Origin: Fulvivirga marina
GTDB lineage: Bacteria > Bacteroidota > Bacteroidia > Cytophagales > Cyclobacteriaceae
Direction: 5' to 3'
NCBI RefSeq assembly: GCF_016775155.1
Contig: NZ_JAEUGD010000066.1
Coordinates: 282,832 to 346,831, forward strand
DNA length: 64,000 nt
Shown: positions 40,666 to 49,036 of the stretch, piece by piece
How positions within the stretch are numbered: the stretch's first letter is position 1
Layout: each line of letters starts with the position of its first letter
The notes under the pieces: generated by a model
Seen by the model: only the letters and a program-made list of their open reading frames with translations
What the model was told of the DNA's origin: nothing
Databases searched by the model: none
Program-made: the position numbers and the translations under genes

Positions 40666-42249
40666 TTAATATGCTATAAGAATCAGTGCAACAATAATAA
40701 CCAAAATCACTGCATGAATTCGGTAGTTCTTGTACCATGCCAAGCTGCTCAACTCTAGCGTTTCAGCTCTAAATTCCTTGACCGACCAAACGGTATTTTC
40801 AAGTACGGCGTCGGACTGACGCTTTCCAAACATGGATCCTACCACCATTGCTACGCAGCTTAGCAGAAAGTGTATACCTGTCATATACAAGAAGTGCGGC
40901 TTCCACTGAGCATCATTGAATATAATTGACAATACAGTGATAACAGACCCTACTATGATGGTCCAACGTGCACCGGTTGTATTGGCACCTTTCCAAAATA
41001 GCCCCATAACAAACAGAGCAATTATCGGAGGACAGAACCACGACAGTGCTTGTTGCAGGTAGTCCCAAAGTTTTTCAAAATGAACAATTTGTGGTGCCCA
41101 TGCAGTAGCAATCACCATAACAATAAATGTTACCCAACGCCCCATTTTCATAAGCTGTTCTGTAGTTTTTTCAGGCCATATCTTGTTTATAAAGTCCATG
41201 GTCACCAATGTAGAAACTGAGTTAAGCCCTGAGTCTATACTGGACATCAATGCAGCAATAAAGCCAGCTAGCACCAACCCTAAAATACCAGTGGGCAACA
41301 GATCGAACAGCATGGTTGGGTATAAGGTATCCACCTTGTCAATCTCAGGATAGATTACCCTGGCAAATGCTCCGGGGAAAATCATGATAAACAGGATAGA
41401 GATCTTCAAAAGTCCAGCAAACATTGACCCCCACTGACCATGGAGTGTGCTTCTGGAAGCCAACGCTCTTTGAGTAATATACTGATTAGTTCCCCAGAAA
41501 TAGAACCCTAGCAGAAGTACTCCTGTTAACAAACCAGGCCACGGAAGTTCAGGGTCTGAGGTTGACCTGATGATATCGAAATGATCAGGGTCAGTAACCT
41601 TCATAACCTCAGGGAAACCACCTGACGCATCCCATGCATAGTAGGTAATTAGTATGCTTCCAAATATCAATATTACCGCCTGAATAGCATCAGTATACAC
41701 TACGGCACTCAGGCCACCTGAGATAGTATATAAACCTGCTATAACGGCCAAGACAGAAATAATAATCCAAAGTTCAAATTGTGGAAATATGAGCTGAATG
41801 AGTATACCTCCTGCATATAATGTGGCCGCTACATCTACTATAACATTGAGTATAATAGCAATAGCAGATGCATAAGCACGCGTGAAGTAATCAAAACGAT
41901 TGTTCAGGTATTCCGGAACGGTATATATTTTATTTTTAAGATAAAAGGGAAGGAAAAAGACAGCAAAAATAATGAGTACAAATACCGCCATCCATTCATA
42001 GCTAAATACTGAAAAACCAGTCACATAACCGGAACCAGTCAGCCCTACAAGCGAGTTACTACTCATGTTTGAAGCAAAAAGTGAAAAACCGATTAACGGC
42101 CAGGTAAGGTTTCTGCCTGCCAGGAAGTAGTCTTCCGCGTCCTTATGCTTTGCCCCGAAGTAAAGGCCAAGCAAAACAACAAACAACAGGTAAAAGATAA
42201 CTATACCTATATCAACAGGCTGTAGTTTATCATAAAAATTCAATTCCAT
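40666..42249 (-). CDS. sodium:solute symporter, SGLT-like
   Basis: 527 residues, about 14 transmembrane helices. SSS-family signature parts: IVIFYLLFVVLLGLYFGAKH, DYFLAGRNLTWPLIGFSLFASNMSSNSLVGLTGSGYV (substrate/sodium core helix), TISGGLSAVVYTDAIQ and SSIDSGLNSVSTLVTMDF. Closest by eye to the SGLT sugar branch, common in marine Bacteroidota for Na+-driven uptake of sugars or glycosides. It is the first gene of the glpFKD/alpha-glucosidase/kinase operon, with a LacI-type operator in the promoter region, so the substrate is probably the glycoside hydrolysed by the GH13 enzyme. Confidence 0.92.
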   Translation of the reverse strand: MELNFYDKLQPVDIGIVIFYLLFVVLLGLYFGAKHKDAEDYFLAGRNLTWPLIGFSLFASNMSSNSLVGLTGSGYVTGFSVFSYEWMAVFVLIIFAVFFLPFYLKNKIYTVPEYLNNRFDYFTRAYASAIAIILNVIVDVAATLYAGGILIQLIFPQFELWIIISVLAVIAGLYTISGGLSAVVYTDAIQAVILIFGSILITYYAWDASGGFPEVMKVTDPDHFDIIRSTSDPELPWPGLLTGVLLLGFYFWGTNQYITQRALASRSTLHGQWGSMFAGLLKISILFIMIFPGAFARVIYPEIDKVDTLYPTMLFDLLPTGILGLVLAGFIAALMSSIDSGLNSVSTLVTMDFINKIWPEKTTEQLMKMGRWVTFIVMVIATAWAPQIVHFEKLWDYLQQALSWFCPPIIALFVMGLFWKGANTTGARWTIIVGSVITVLSIIFNDAQWKPHFLYMTGIHFLLSCVAMVVGSMFGKRQSDAVLENTVWSVKEFRAETLELSSLAWYKNYRIHAVILVIIVALILIAY

Positions 42250-42620
42250 AATATTAGGGGTAAGTTAAAAAGTGGTGATTAGTCACAGGCTAAAGAAAAA
42301 GCTTGAAATGCATTAAAATAAAAGTTATGTACAAAAGATCATCCAACTCCAAAGCCTGCTCCGAATCTTAATTATAAGAATAATAAGCAGGTTTTCATAA
42401 ACATTAGCCTCACAATTTCTCCCCTCTAATTATGCAATCGTTTGCGATAAAAATATCGGTTTTTTCCTGATTCTATTTAGAAAAAATACTTATATATTTC
42501 GCTTTTCGAGGGTACGACTCCCTCAATAGGATATCATTAAAAAAAACAAATAATTATTAAATAAATTTTAATTGTACACACTCGCGCAAAGAAGGAGTAC
42601 AACATCGTTTACAGTCAATA
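42250..42620. other. divergent promoter region with LacI-type operator
   Basis: About 370 bases between the SSS symporter operon (minus) and the aldose epimerase gene (plus). It contains operator site B (42433-42446). I find no perfect TAnnTTTG box; TATATTTC near 42492 is a one-mismatch candidate for the plus-strand gene. The last 80 bases are very AT-rich. Confidence 0.6.
42433..42446. promoter_or_regulatory. LacI-type operator, site B
   Basis: TGCAATCGTTTGCG, one base away from the palindrome at sites A and C. The flank on the right, ATAAA, matches site A, and the flank on the left, TA, matches site C read on the other strand. It lies between the symporter operon and the aldose epimerase gene. 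Confidence 0.75.
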
Positions 42621-43553
42621 ATGTTTGAGTTATCACAATACCATTTGGGGGAATTTGAAGTTATTAGAATATTCCACAAGCAGAAGAATATCGCGCTGGA
42701 AGTTATTCCGGCATTTGGAGCACGTTTAAATAGCCTCCAGGTAGGTGTAGGGACTGGTTCGGGAATTGAAGTGATTGATGGTTTTTCTTCTGAAGAGGAT
42801 ATTTTTAGCGATAAATACTATAAAAGTGCTTTTCTTTTCCCTTTCCCAAACAGACTCAAGGATGGTACTTTTTCAGAAAACGGCGTCACATATAGTTTTC
42901 CGCTCAATGAAAGGATAAGGCACAATGCTATCCATGGCTTTATTGCTGACCTTCCCTTTGAAGTCGAGTATATTAACACTTCCGTCGAGAATGCAGAAAT
43001 CAAGTTGGTGTTGGACCAGTCTACGCCTTTAAAATTTTACCCCTTCACTTTCAAATTTAGTGTCACGTACAAAATTAATACCCAGTCTGATTTTGAAGTA
43101 AAAATCAAGATTGAAAACACATCTCCGATCAATATGCCCTTTGGACTGGGGTGGCACCCCTACTTCACTTTCCCCGAATGGGCTGATGCTAAGCTAAAGA
43201 TCAGTGAGGTGGATCAAGTTGAACTGAATGAAAGGGCACTTCCATCTGGAAATGTAAAAAACTATAAAGCACTTTCCTTCTTTAAAGCAGTAGATAACAT
43301 AAAGCTAGATGATTGCTTCATCCTAAAATGCAACGAGCGCAATATAGCACACCTACAGAATGACAAGGTTTGTCTTACCCTATGGCGTGATGTAGATACA
43401 ATACCTTATCTACAATTATTTACCCCGGAAAAAAACTGTATTGCCATAGAGCCCATGACCTGTAACGTTGATGCTTTGAATAATAAGATGGGCATGGTAA
43501 GTCTTGAGCCGGGCAATAGTTATACTACATCTTTTGGCACTTCTGTAAACTAG
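42621..43553 (+). CDS. aldose 1-epimerase family protein (galactose-mutarotase-like)
   Basis: 310 residues. Beta-sandwich mutarotase fold interconverting alpha and beta anomers of hexoses. Motifs: GARLNSLQV, LFPFPNRLKDGTF (Asn-Arg near the active site), HNAIHGFIAD (catalytic His), PFGLGWHPYF (second His) and CIAIEPMTCNVDAL (catalytic Glu). No signal peptide, so cytoplasmic. It is divergent from the SSS/alpha-glucosidase operon and shares its LacI-type operator; anomer conversion of the released glucose for the kinase would fit. Confidence 0.9.
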   Translation: MFELSQYHLGEFEVIRIFHKQKNIALEVIPAFGARLNSLQVGVGTGSGIEVIDGFSSEEDIFSDKYYKSAFLFPFPNRLKDGTFSENGVTYSFPLNERIRHNAIHGFIADLPFEVEYINTSVENAEIKLVLDQSTPLKFYPFTFKFSVTYKINTQSDFEVKIKIENTSPINMPFGLGWHPYFTFPEWADAKLKISEVDQVELNERALPSGNVKNYKALSFFKAVDNIKLDDCFILKCNERNIAHLQNDKVCLTLWRDVDTIPYLQLFTPEKNCIAIEPMTCNVDALNNKMGMVSLEPGNSYTTSFGTSVN

Positions 43554-43624
43554 CTATTGACTGATAAACACTTTCCAAGACCTGTAACTCTTAAGCGCAA
43601 ATTAATAACTGTATATCATCGACG

Positions 43625-43652
43625 AAACTCCCTCTGAGTTTTGATTTTTTTT
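43625..43652 (+). terminator. terminator of the aldose epimerase gene
   Basis: Six-bp stem AAACTC/GAGTTT (43625-43641) with a 5-base loop followed by TGATTTTTTTT. Confidence 0.6.
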
Positions 43653-43978
43653 CAATAACTTCCCGAAAGGTAGAATATAATATGGAAGTACAAAAGTAAG
43701 CTTCTTATACTTTAGACACTGAACCCCTCACGACAAATTACTCTTCTTTGATATTCACACGTAAATATTAATTAACCGATATGCCTAAAAGATATCTTTG
43801 TCGGTTCTTCCTCCTTTACGACTACAAAACATCAAATAAAAAGATAGGTTGCATCAAAAGTTTAACCTCCATTTCTAACCTTATTTTTGAATGTGCAAGA
43901 AACGTAAACACAGATTCTGAAACAAGTGCAGAATGAGTGCAAGAAAAAAGCCTTTTGATACAGCCTACAATTTTCGAT

Positions 43979-44006
43979 AACAAAAGCAGAGCCCGGCATG
44001 TCTGCT
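43979..44006 (-). terminator. terminator of the SusC-to-trehalase operon
   Basis: On the minus strand, arms AGCAGA and TCTGCT (plus 44001-44006 and 43985-43990) enclose a 10-base loop and run into TTTTGTT, nine bases past the trehalase stop. Confidence 0.6.
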
Positions 44007-44014
44007 AACGGTCA

Positions 44015-45646
44015 TCAATTGTTCATTTCCACCGGTTCCGCACCTCTCATAGTATTAATTGTATCTCTATCTGCCAGTATTTTCTGAAGTGCAATAGCCA
44101 CTCCATTGGTCCAACCGAAGCCATCCTGCAATGGATACTCTCCTCCTCCTGCCAATAGCATGGTATCCAGCACATTGTACTTCTCCATCATTTTGCCAGT
44201 AGCCTTGTAAACTTCAGTGTTTCTATTTAACCATCTTTCCGCAGCACCGTTTCCCTCGTCTCCGTATCCATAGTTATAAAGACCATTAATTGTTATCCAT
44301 TGTAATGGCGCCCAACCGTTCGGAGCATCCCATTGCTGGCCTGTTTCATTAAGGGTTGTCACGAACCCTCCTGGCTTGAGAAAGTCAGCCAACAGCCGCT
44401 CAACAACAGATTTAGCCTGTGCTTTCGATGCTATTTTAAAGAATAAAGGATAAGCACCTGCCAGAGAAAGTACACCTGTCTTTTGCTGCTTCGTATAATC
44501 ATAATCGATATAAAATCTGTCGGCCTCATCCCATAAGTACTTATCAATGGCAAGCTTTCTTTTTTCTGCCTTATTTATGAATAGATCAGCATTTTGCAAA
44601 TCACCTTTCCAATTATACCCCTGGGCTATTTTTAGCTCCAGAAAATACAACAAAGTGTTCAGATCCACCGGAATGATGTCAGTGGTATGGATAGTTTTTA
44701 ATGATTTTTGATCTTCAAACCATCGGCTGCTGTAGTCCCATCCTGACTCCGCTCCTGCCCTCAGGTGTCGATATGCTGTTTCCTGCTGTAGGTCATGTTC
44801 TGTTACAAGCTCGTAATCTGGCTTAAATGATTCCGGCCTTGGTAAGGCGTAGTTATCCCAATACCTGTTAAGCAAGCTTCCGTCGGGCATTAGCACCACT
44901 CTTCGGTGAGCTGGGTAATTACTGTTGAGTGTATCTGCCCCATCCATCCAAAAATTATATTCTTCCAGTAAGCGCGGAAGATAGCTCATAAACAACTCCC
45001 GCTGCCCTGAGGCAACTAAATCAACCATTAAGGAGTAGAAAGGTGGTTGGGATCTTCCCGAGTAATAGTTTCTGTTACCATTAGGTATAAATCCAAGGGA
45101 ATCGATCAGAAAGGAAAAATTGTTGACCATATTCCTGGCCATATCCTCCTGCCCTGACTTCACAAGTCCTTCCATGGTAAAGTAACTATCCCAGTAATAT
45201 ATCTCTCTGAATCGCCCACCAGGCACAATGTATGACTCTGGTAGTGGTACCAGTGAAGATAGCGGATTGTACTCATCTGGCTGACGTGTAAGTACTGACC
45301 AAAGGTCGGTGCAGTGCTTCACAACAGTCATTGAAGTATCAGATTTGAAGCCTGTTACTGGGGTTACTGGCAGTTCAAAATGCTCCAACACAAAATCTTT
45401 TAACACAAATCCCTCTTCCGTTTTTTGAGCTTCATATATAGTATTGATCTCTGCTAGAGGCTGCTTTGGTGTGCAGTCCACAAAGGTTTTGGAATCAGGG
45501 AAAATCCCTGAGAGTTGCACTTCTTTAAAGAAGTCCGACTGGTAGAAATCAAACTGTTCAGCTTTTTGCTCAGGAGCTTGGCTACATGCCGACAAAATGA
45601 CCAATGAGACAACAATGGCCTTGTACAAATTAGGTATTTGTTTCAT
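44015..45646 (-). CDS. treA: trehalase, GH37, lipoprotein
   Basis: 543 residues with a lipoprotein signal (AIVVSLVILSAC). GH37 enzymes split alpha,alpha-trehalose into two glucoses with inversion. Both family signatures are present: PGGRFREIYYWDSYF (~residue 152, including the catalytic-site Arg and Asp region) and QQWDAPNGWAPLQW (~residue 436). The N-terminal FYQSDFFKEVQLSGIFPDSKTFVDC is also typical. Probably periplasmic or on the outer membrane's inner face. It is the last gene of the SusC-led operon, 29 bases after the haloperoxidase-like gene. Confidence 0.95.
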   Translation of the reverse strand: MKQIPNLYKAIVVSLVILSACSQAPEQKAEQFDFYQSDFFKEVQLSGIFPDSKTFVDCTPKQPLAEINTIYEAQKTEEGFVLKDFVLEHFELPVTPVTGFKSDTSMTVVKHCTDLWSVLTRQPDEYNPLSSLVPLPESYIVPGGRFREIYYWDSYFTMEGLVKSGQEDMARNMVNNFSFLIDSLGFIPNGNRNYYSGRSQPPFYSLMVDLVASGQRELFMSYLPRLLEEYNFWMDGADTLNSNYPAHRRVVLMPDGSLLNRYWDNYALPRPESFKPDYELVTEHDLQQETAYRHLRAGAESGWDYSSRWFEDQKSLKTIHTTDIIPVDLNTLLYFLELKIAQGYNWKGDLQNADLFINKAEKRKLAIDKYLWDEADRFYIDYDYTKQQKTGVLSLAGAYPLFFKIASKAQAKSVVERLLADFLKPGGFVTTLNETGQQWDAPNGWAPLQWITINGLYNYGYGDEGNGAAERWLNRNTEVYKATGKMMEKYNVLDTMLLAGGGEYPLQDGFGWTNGVAIALQKILADRDTINTMRGAEPVEMNN

Positions 45647-45675
45647 GTCAAATTCATTTAGATACCGACCAATAC

Positions 45676-47016
45676 TTATTTACTGGCTGTAACTTTAGGT
45701 TTTTCTTTTGATTTAGTCATTTGGATGTTATTCACAACGAACCTGCCCAATGTCCTACCCTGCTTCACTCCATTTTTAATCGCTGGCATGTAATGTATCC
45801 CTCCATAAAGCCTGCTCATAGCTGCTTCGTCCGATGCTTCTATAAATGAATCAAACTCTCTCACCGCCAAGCCATATTTCGCTTCAGTGCTGTCAACGAA
45901 ATGAAAGGGTTCTCCATAAATAGAGGTAAGTGCGATACCCGCTGCCCCTGAAATCACGCTATGTCCACTTGAGTATTCCGGGAAAGGGGGTGTCTGCAGC
46001 AATGGAGTCCAGTCCTCATCAATGAATTTATTGATCACAGTTTCAGGACGCACCAGATTACTTCTATATTTTTCATCCCAGCAACTGATAAAGCCATCAG
46101 CCAATGCGATAGAGGTCAGCGTATATGTTTGAGCACTTTTTATCAGGCCTGCACCAGACAGCTGACTGGCTATTTTTGCTATCCCTATCCAGTGACCTCC
46201 GGGTGTAATCTTTTTGGTTGCAAACATGACATGCCCATGAATATTCATAACATAAGGGTTGCAATCCCAAAAACTTGCAATTTCCTTTCTCTCTGCATTA
46301 AGATTTTTACCCGTCTCATAAACCTCATATGCTTCTTTATAAAACGGACTACCTTCTGCCATGTCATACGCTGTCGGTGGTTCTGGCTTAAACTGGGAAG
46401 CCGAATCAATAACAAAGGGTCTAATCTTATTCCAGTGTGGCTCAATGGCTTCCATATAGGCCGGCGGTGTCGGTTGCCACTTGTCAGGGTCATCACTGAG
46501 GGTGTACTTCTGGAATGTTCTCGTTTCTTTATAATTATCCTTATCAGCCCATACAAAAATATGATCAACCACTTGTTGTGCATAGGCCATAGAATTGTCA
46601 TAAACAGCCTGATCCAAGCCCATATCAAGAAGTTCCTGGTGCCATTGCTGGCGATATGCTTCAATTTTATCCTCAGAAAAAATCAGCTTTCTTGAAGCAA
46701 GAAGAAAACCTTCAATAGCTGCAACCTCGTAGTCTACCACTTCGGCAGGTTCAGGGATGCTTTCTAAGCCATGAAGCTGACCAGCCAAAGACAAGTAGTT
46801 GGCGTCATTCTGCGCTAAAATTTCATAGGCAGTTATACTTGCATATGCATATATTCGGCTTGCAACCGGTGGTGAGAAAATATCGTGAACGATAACATCG
46901 CTAAGCAGTTGCATAGAGTCATGAAGCTTGTCGGCTTCAATAGAAACATTCTGTCGTGTTTCATTGCAGGAAACTGCGACAATCATTACTAAGATCAAAA
47001 AGTACTTTTTAAACAT
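45676..47016 (-). CDS. vanadium-dependent haloperoxidase-like PAP2 protein, lipoprotein
   Basis: 446 residues with a lipoprotein signal (LVMIVAVSC). All-helical PAP2/haloperoxidase fold. Phosphate/vanadate-pocket motifs: EYSSGHSVISGAAG (SGH) and SRLYGGIHYMPAIKNGVKQGRTLG (R..H). The double-length form with an N-terminal helical domain is the vanadium haloperoxidase-like group common in marine Bacteroidota; whether it halogenates, dephosphorylates or does neither is not shown. It lies inside a sugar operon, 13 bases after GH65 and 29 before the trehalase. A dephosphorylating role on a sugar phosphate product is conceivable. Confidence 0.85.
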   Translation of the reverse strand: MFKKYFLILVMIVAVSCNETRQNVSIEADKLHDSMQLLSDVIVHDIFSPPVASRIYAYASITAYEILAQNDANYLSLAGQLHGLESIPEPAEVVDYEVAAIEGFLLASRKLIFSEDKIEAYRQQWHQELLDMGLDQAVYDNSMAYAQQVVDHIFVWADKDNYKETRTFQKYTLSDDPDKWQPTPPAYMEAIEPHWNKIRPFVIDSASQFKPEPPTAYDMAEGSPFYKEAYEVYETGKNLNAERKEIASFWDCNPYVMNIHGHVMFATKKITPGGHWIGIAKIASQLSGAGLIKSAQTYTLTSIALADGFISCWDEKYRSNLVRPETVINKFIDEDWTPLLQTPPFPEYSSGHSVISGAAGIALTSIYGEPFHFVDSTEAKYGLAVREFDSFIEASDEAAMSRLYGGIHYMPAIKNGVKQGRTLGRFVVNNIQMTKSKEKPKVTASK

Positions 47017-47029
47017 AACTTCTAATTAT

Positions 47030-49036
47030 TTATTTCCAGCCCTTAATTTCCAGTGATTTCCATTGTTTAGGAATCCGTTTTTCATTTTGAACCATACCTT
47101 CATCGGTTATTTCCAAGCCTCCAAACCCAGAAATCACTGCCTGTAGCATGCCTCCGGCGCCTGTTGCAAAATAAGGATTTGTGCCTCCCGCCGTTTCAGA
47201 AATAACACCGAACGGTGGCACTTCATTTGGCCTATAGCTTTTAAGAAAAAGTTCATATGCCTTATCCGTTTCTCCTAGCTTCGCATATAGTGTTGCAAGC
47301 ACAGACCTCCCCATAGCAGGACCATCGGCTGCCATTCTAGGCTCATAATAATTCAGGTCTATTCTGATCTGCTCTTCATCAGAAATCACATCAAGTGGAA
47401 AGGCCAGCAAATTAACATCTGCCTGTTTTATGGTTTCTCCATTATAAGTTGCATTTTCCCGGGTTGTACCATCAGGAAACTGTAAAACCGGGATATTCTC
47501 CGCTACGTGCATCCAGTCAGGGTTTGGCTGTATGTCCAAGGTTTTAGCGGCTTCCGTAGCATATCGCAGTGTTACTTTAGCCATGCCATTCGTAAAAGCA
47601 TTATTATCAATGTTTTCCTGCCATTCGTTAGCACCTATTACATTGTTAATATCATATTGTTCTGGTCCGTTTCTTTCCACTCTGCTTACCCAAAAGTCTG
47701 CTACCTCTTTCAGCATGGGATATCCCCTGGTGCTGAGCCATTCTTTATCATGTGTTACCTGATAGTACTTCCAAAAGGCCCAACCTACATCCCCACTAAT
47801 ATGATGCTGGAATGGCCCAGTCAAAGCCCATACAGGAGTATCTTCAGAACCATCATCTGATGACTCCCAAGGATACATGGCTCCATCGTATCCATGAGCA
47901 AAGGCATTTTGCTTGGCAGCGTCCAATCTTTGAAATCTATACTCGAGTAAAGATTTAGCGATTTCGGGCTGCAACATCAATAATGGAGGGTACATCCACA
48001 TTTCGGTATCCCAGAAAACATGACCGTTATAGCCAAGTCCGGACAACCCCATAGGCGACAAACTATAGGCTGTACCTGCTCTTGCAAAGGAATATAAATG
48101 GTACAGTGCCGACCGCACATCTTTTTGCACCTGCAGGTCTCCTCCAATAATAATATCGCTTTGCCATAACCTCTCCCATGCCTCCTCATGTTTCTTCATC
48201 AACCGGTCTTTGCCTTCTAACATGGCAAAGATTGTCAGCCTTTCGGCTTCGTTGTGAGGGTCTTCATAATGTTCGCTGGAAACTGCCGAAGAAACAACAG
48301 AAAATTCATAGGCCTCTCCAGCTTTTAGCTTTTTGTGAAATTTGGCCAGGTGCATGTTATAGTCCCAGTCTTCGTGAATGAGCTCTGGTTCCTGACTGTG
48401 CTTTTCAGAGAAGATAAAACTGTTGCTGGCAGCCACTTCATGCTTACCCGAAGGACTTTTTGCAACAGAAGTCAGTAGCGGAACTTTTACATGAGGGCGA
48501 TCTATTTCACTGTAATAATTCCTGATATCAATTAAATGGTTCGGCGCTTCTATCACACTCATTGGTACGATGTCGACGGCTTTTTTAGCGGTAATTTTCA
48601 CTGTGGTTAGTGCCGTGTATGGCAAATGTCTTAATGACAACATGCTATGTTCCACACTGATTTTATCCCCAACATCGAAGCTAGTCATCAATGCCGCCTT
48701 CTTCATATCCAACACCTGCCTGTAGTTACTTATTTCGCTAGCGGTTACTCTCCTTCCATCCACATCGAGGTTCATGTTTACATGATTGAAGGTTTTGAGG
48801 ATATTCGAAACTCTTCCCCTTTGATAATAATCATAAACTCCATTGAGTACGACATCAGAAACCTTCATAGGATCAGGAGATGAAACGATCCCCACCATTC
48901 CATTGGCTACTGTAACACCATAATAGTTGTTGGGATCAATATTTTTTGCGACTAAGTGCCATGGAGACTTTTCCGGAGGTTGTCCGAAAGACATGGTTCC
49001 GATTAATGCGCAAACACTTAGAATAATATATCTCAT
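47030..49036 (-). CDS. GH65-family glycoside enzyme, exported
   Basis: 668 residues with a signal peptide (IILSVCALIGTMSFG). GH65 contains phosphorylases of trehalose, maltose, kojibiose, nigerose and 2-O-alpha-glucosylglycerol, plus hydrolases. Parts: N-terminal beta-sandwich (~25-270), linker helices, (alpha/alpha)6 barrel (~320-610) with GHVFWDTEMWMYPPLL and the proposed catalytic acid Glu in NVIGANEWQENIDNNAFTN, then a small beta C domain. Export argues for hydrolysis rather than phosphorolysis. The start overlaps the preceding VCBS gene by 4 bases. With trehalase in the same operon, alpha-linked glucose disaccharides or glucosylglycerol are likely substrates. Confidence 0.9.
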   Translation of the reverse strand: MRYIILSVCALIGTMSFGQPPEKSPWHLVAKNIDPNNYYGVTVANGMVGIVSSPDPMKVSDVVLNGVYDYYQRGRVSNILKTFNHVNMNLDVDGRRVTASEISNYRQVLDMKKAALMTSFDVGDKISVEHSMLSLRHLPYTALTTVKITAKKAVDIVPMSVIEAPNHLIDIRNYYSEIDRPHVKVPLLTSVAKSPSGKHEVAASNSFIFSEKHSQEPELIHEDWDYNMHLAKFHKKLKAGEAYEFSVVSSAVSSEHYEDPHNEAERLTIFAMLEGKDRLMKKHEEAWERLWQSDIIIGGDLQVQKDVRSALYHLYSFARAGTAYSLSPMGLSGLGYNGHVFWDTEMWMYPPLLMLQPEIAKSLLEYRFQRLDAAKQNAFAHGYDGAMYPWESSDDGSEDTPVWALTGPFQHHISGDVGWAFWKYYQVTHDKEWLSTRGYPMLKEVADFWVSRVERNGPEQYDINNVIGANEWQENIDNNAFTNGMAKVTLRYATEAAKTLDIQPNPDWMHVAENIPVLQFPDGTTRENATYNGETIKQADVNLLAFPLDVISDEEQIRIDLNYYEPRMAADGPAMGRSVLATLYAKLGETDKAYELFLKSYRPNEVPPFGVISETAGGTNPYFATGAGGMLQAVISGFGGLEITDEGMVQNEKRIPKQWKSLEIKGWK

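Larger units (their letters stand above)
43554..44014. other. intergenic region between convergent genes
   Basis: About 460 bases between the stops of the epimerase and trehalase genes. It holds the two terminators described separately. The rest shows no open frame or homology that I can support; a lone TATTTTTG at 43882-43889 has no gene behind it. Confidence 0.6.

Noticed and set aside
43882..43889. Perfect TAnnTTTG box on the plus strand
   Set aside because: No plus-strand gene follows; convergent terminators lie on both sides and no -33 partner is present.
46129..46695. 188-codon open frame antisense to the haloperoxidase-like gene
   Set aside because: No start context and no domain; the minus-strand frame carries clear family motifs.
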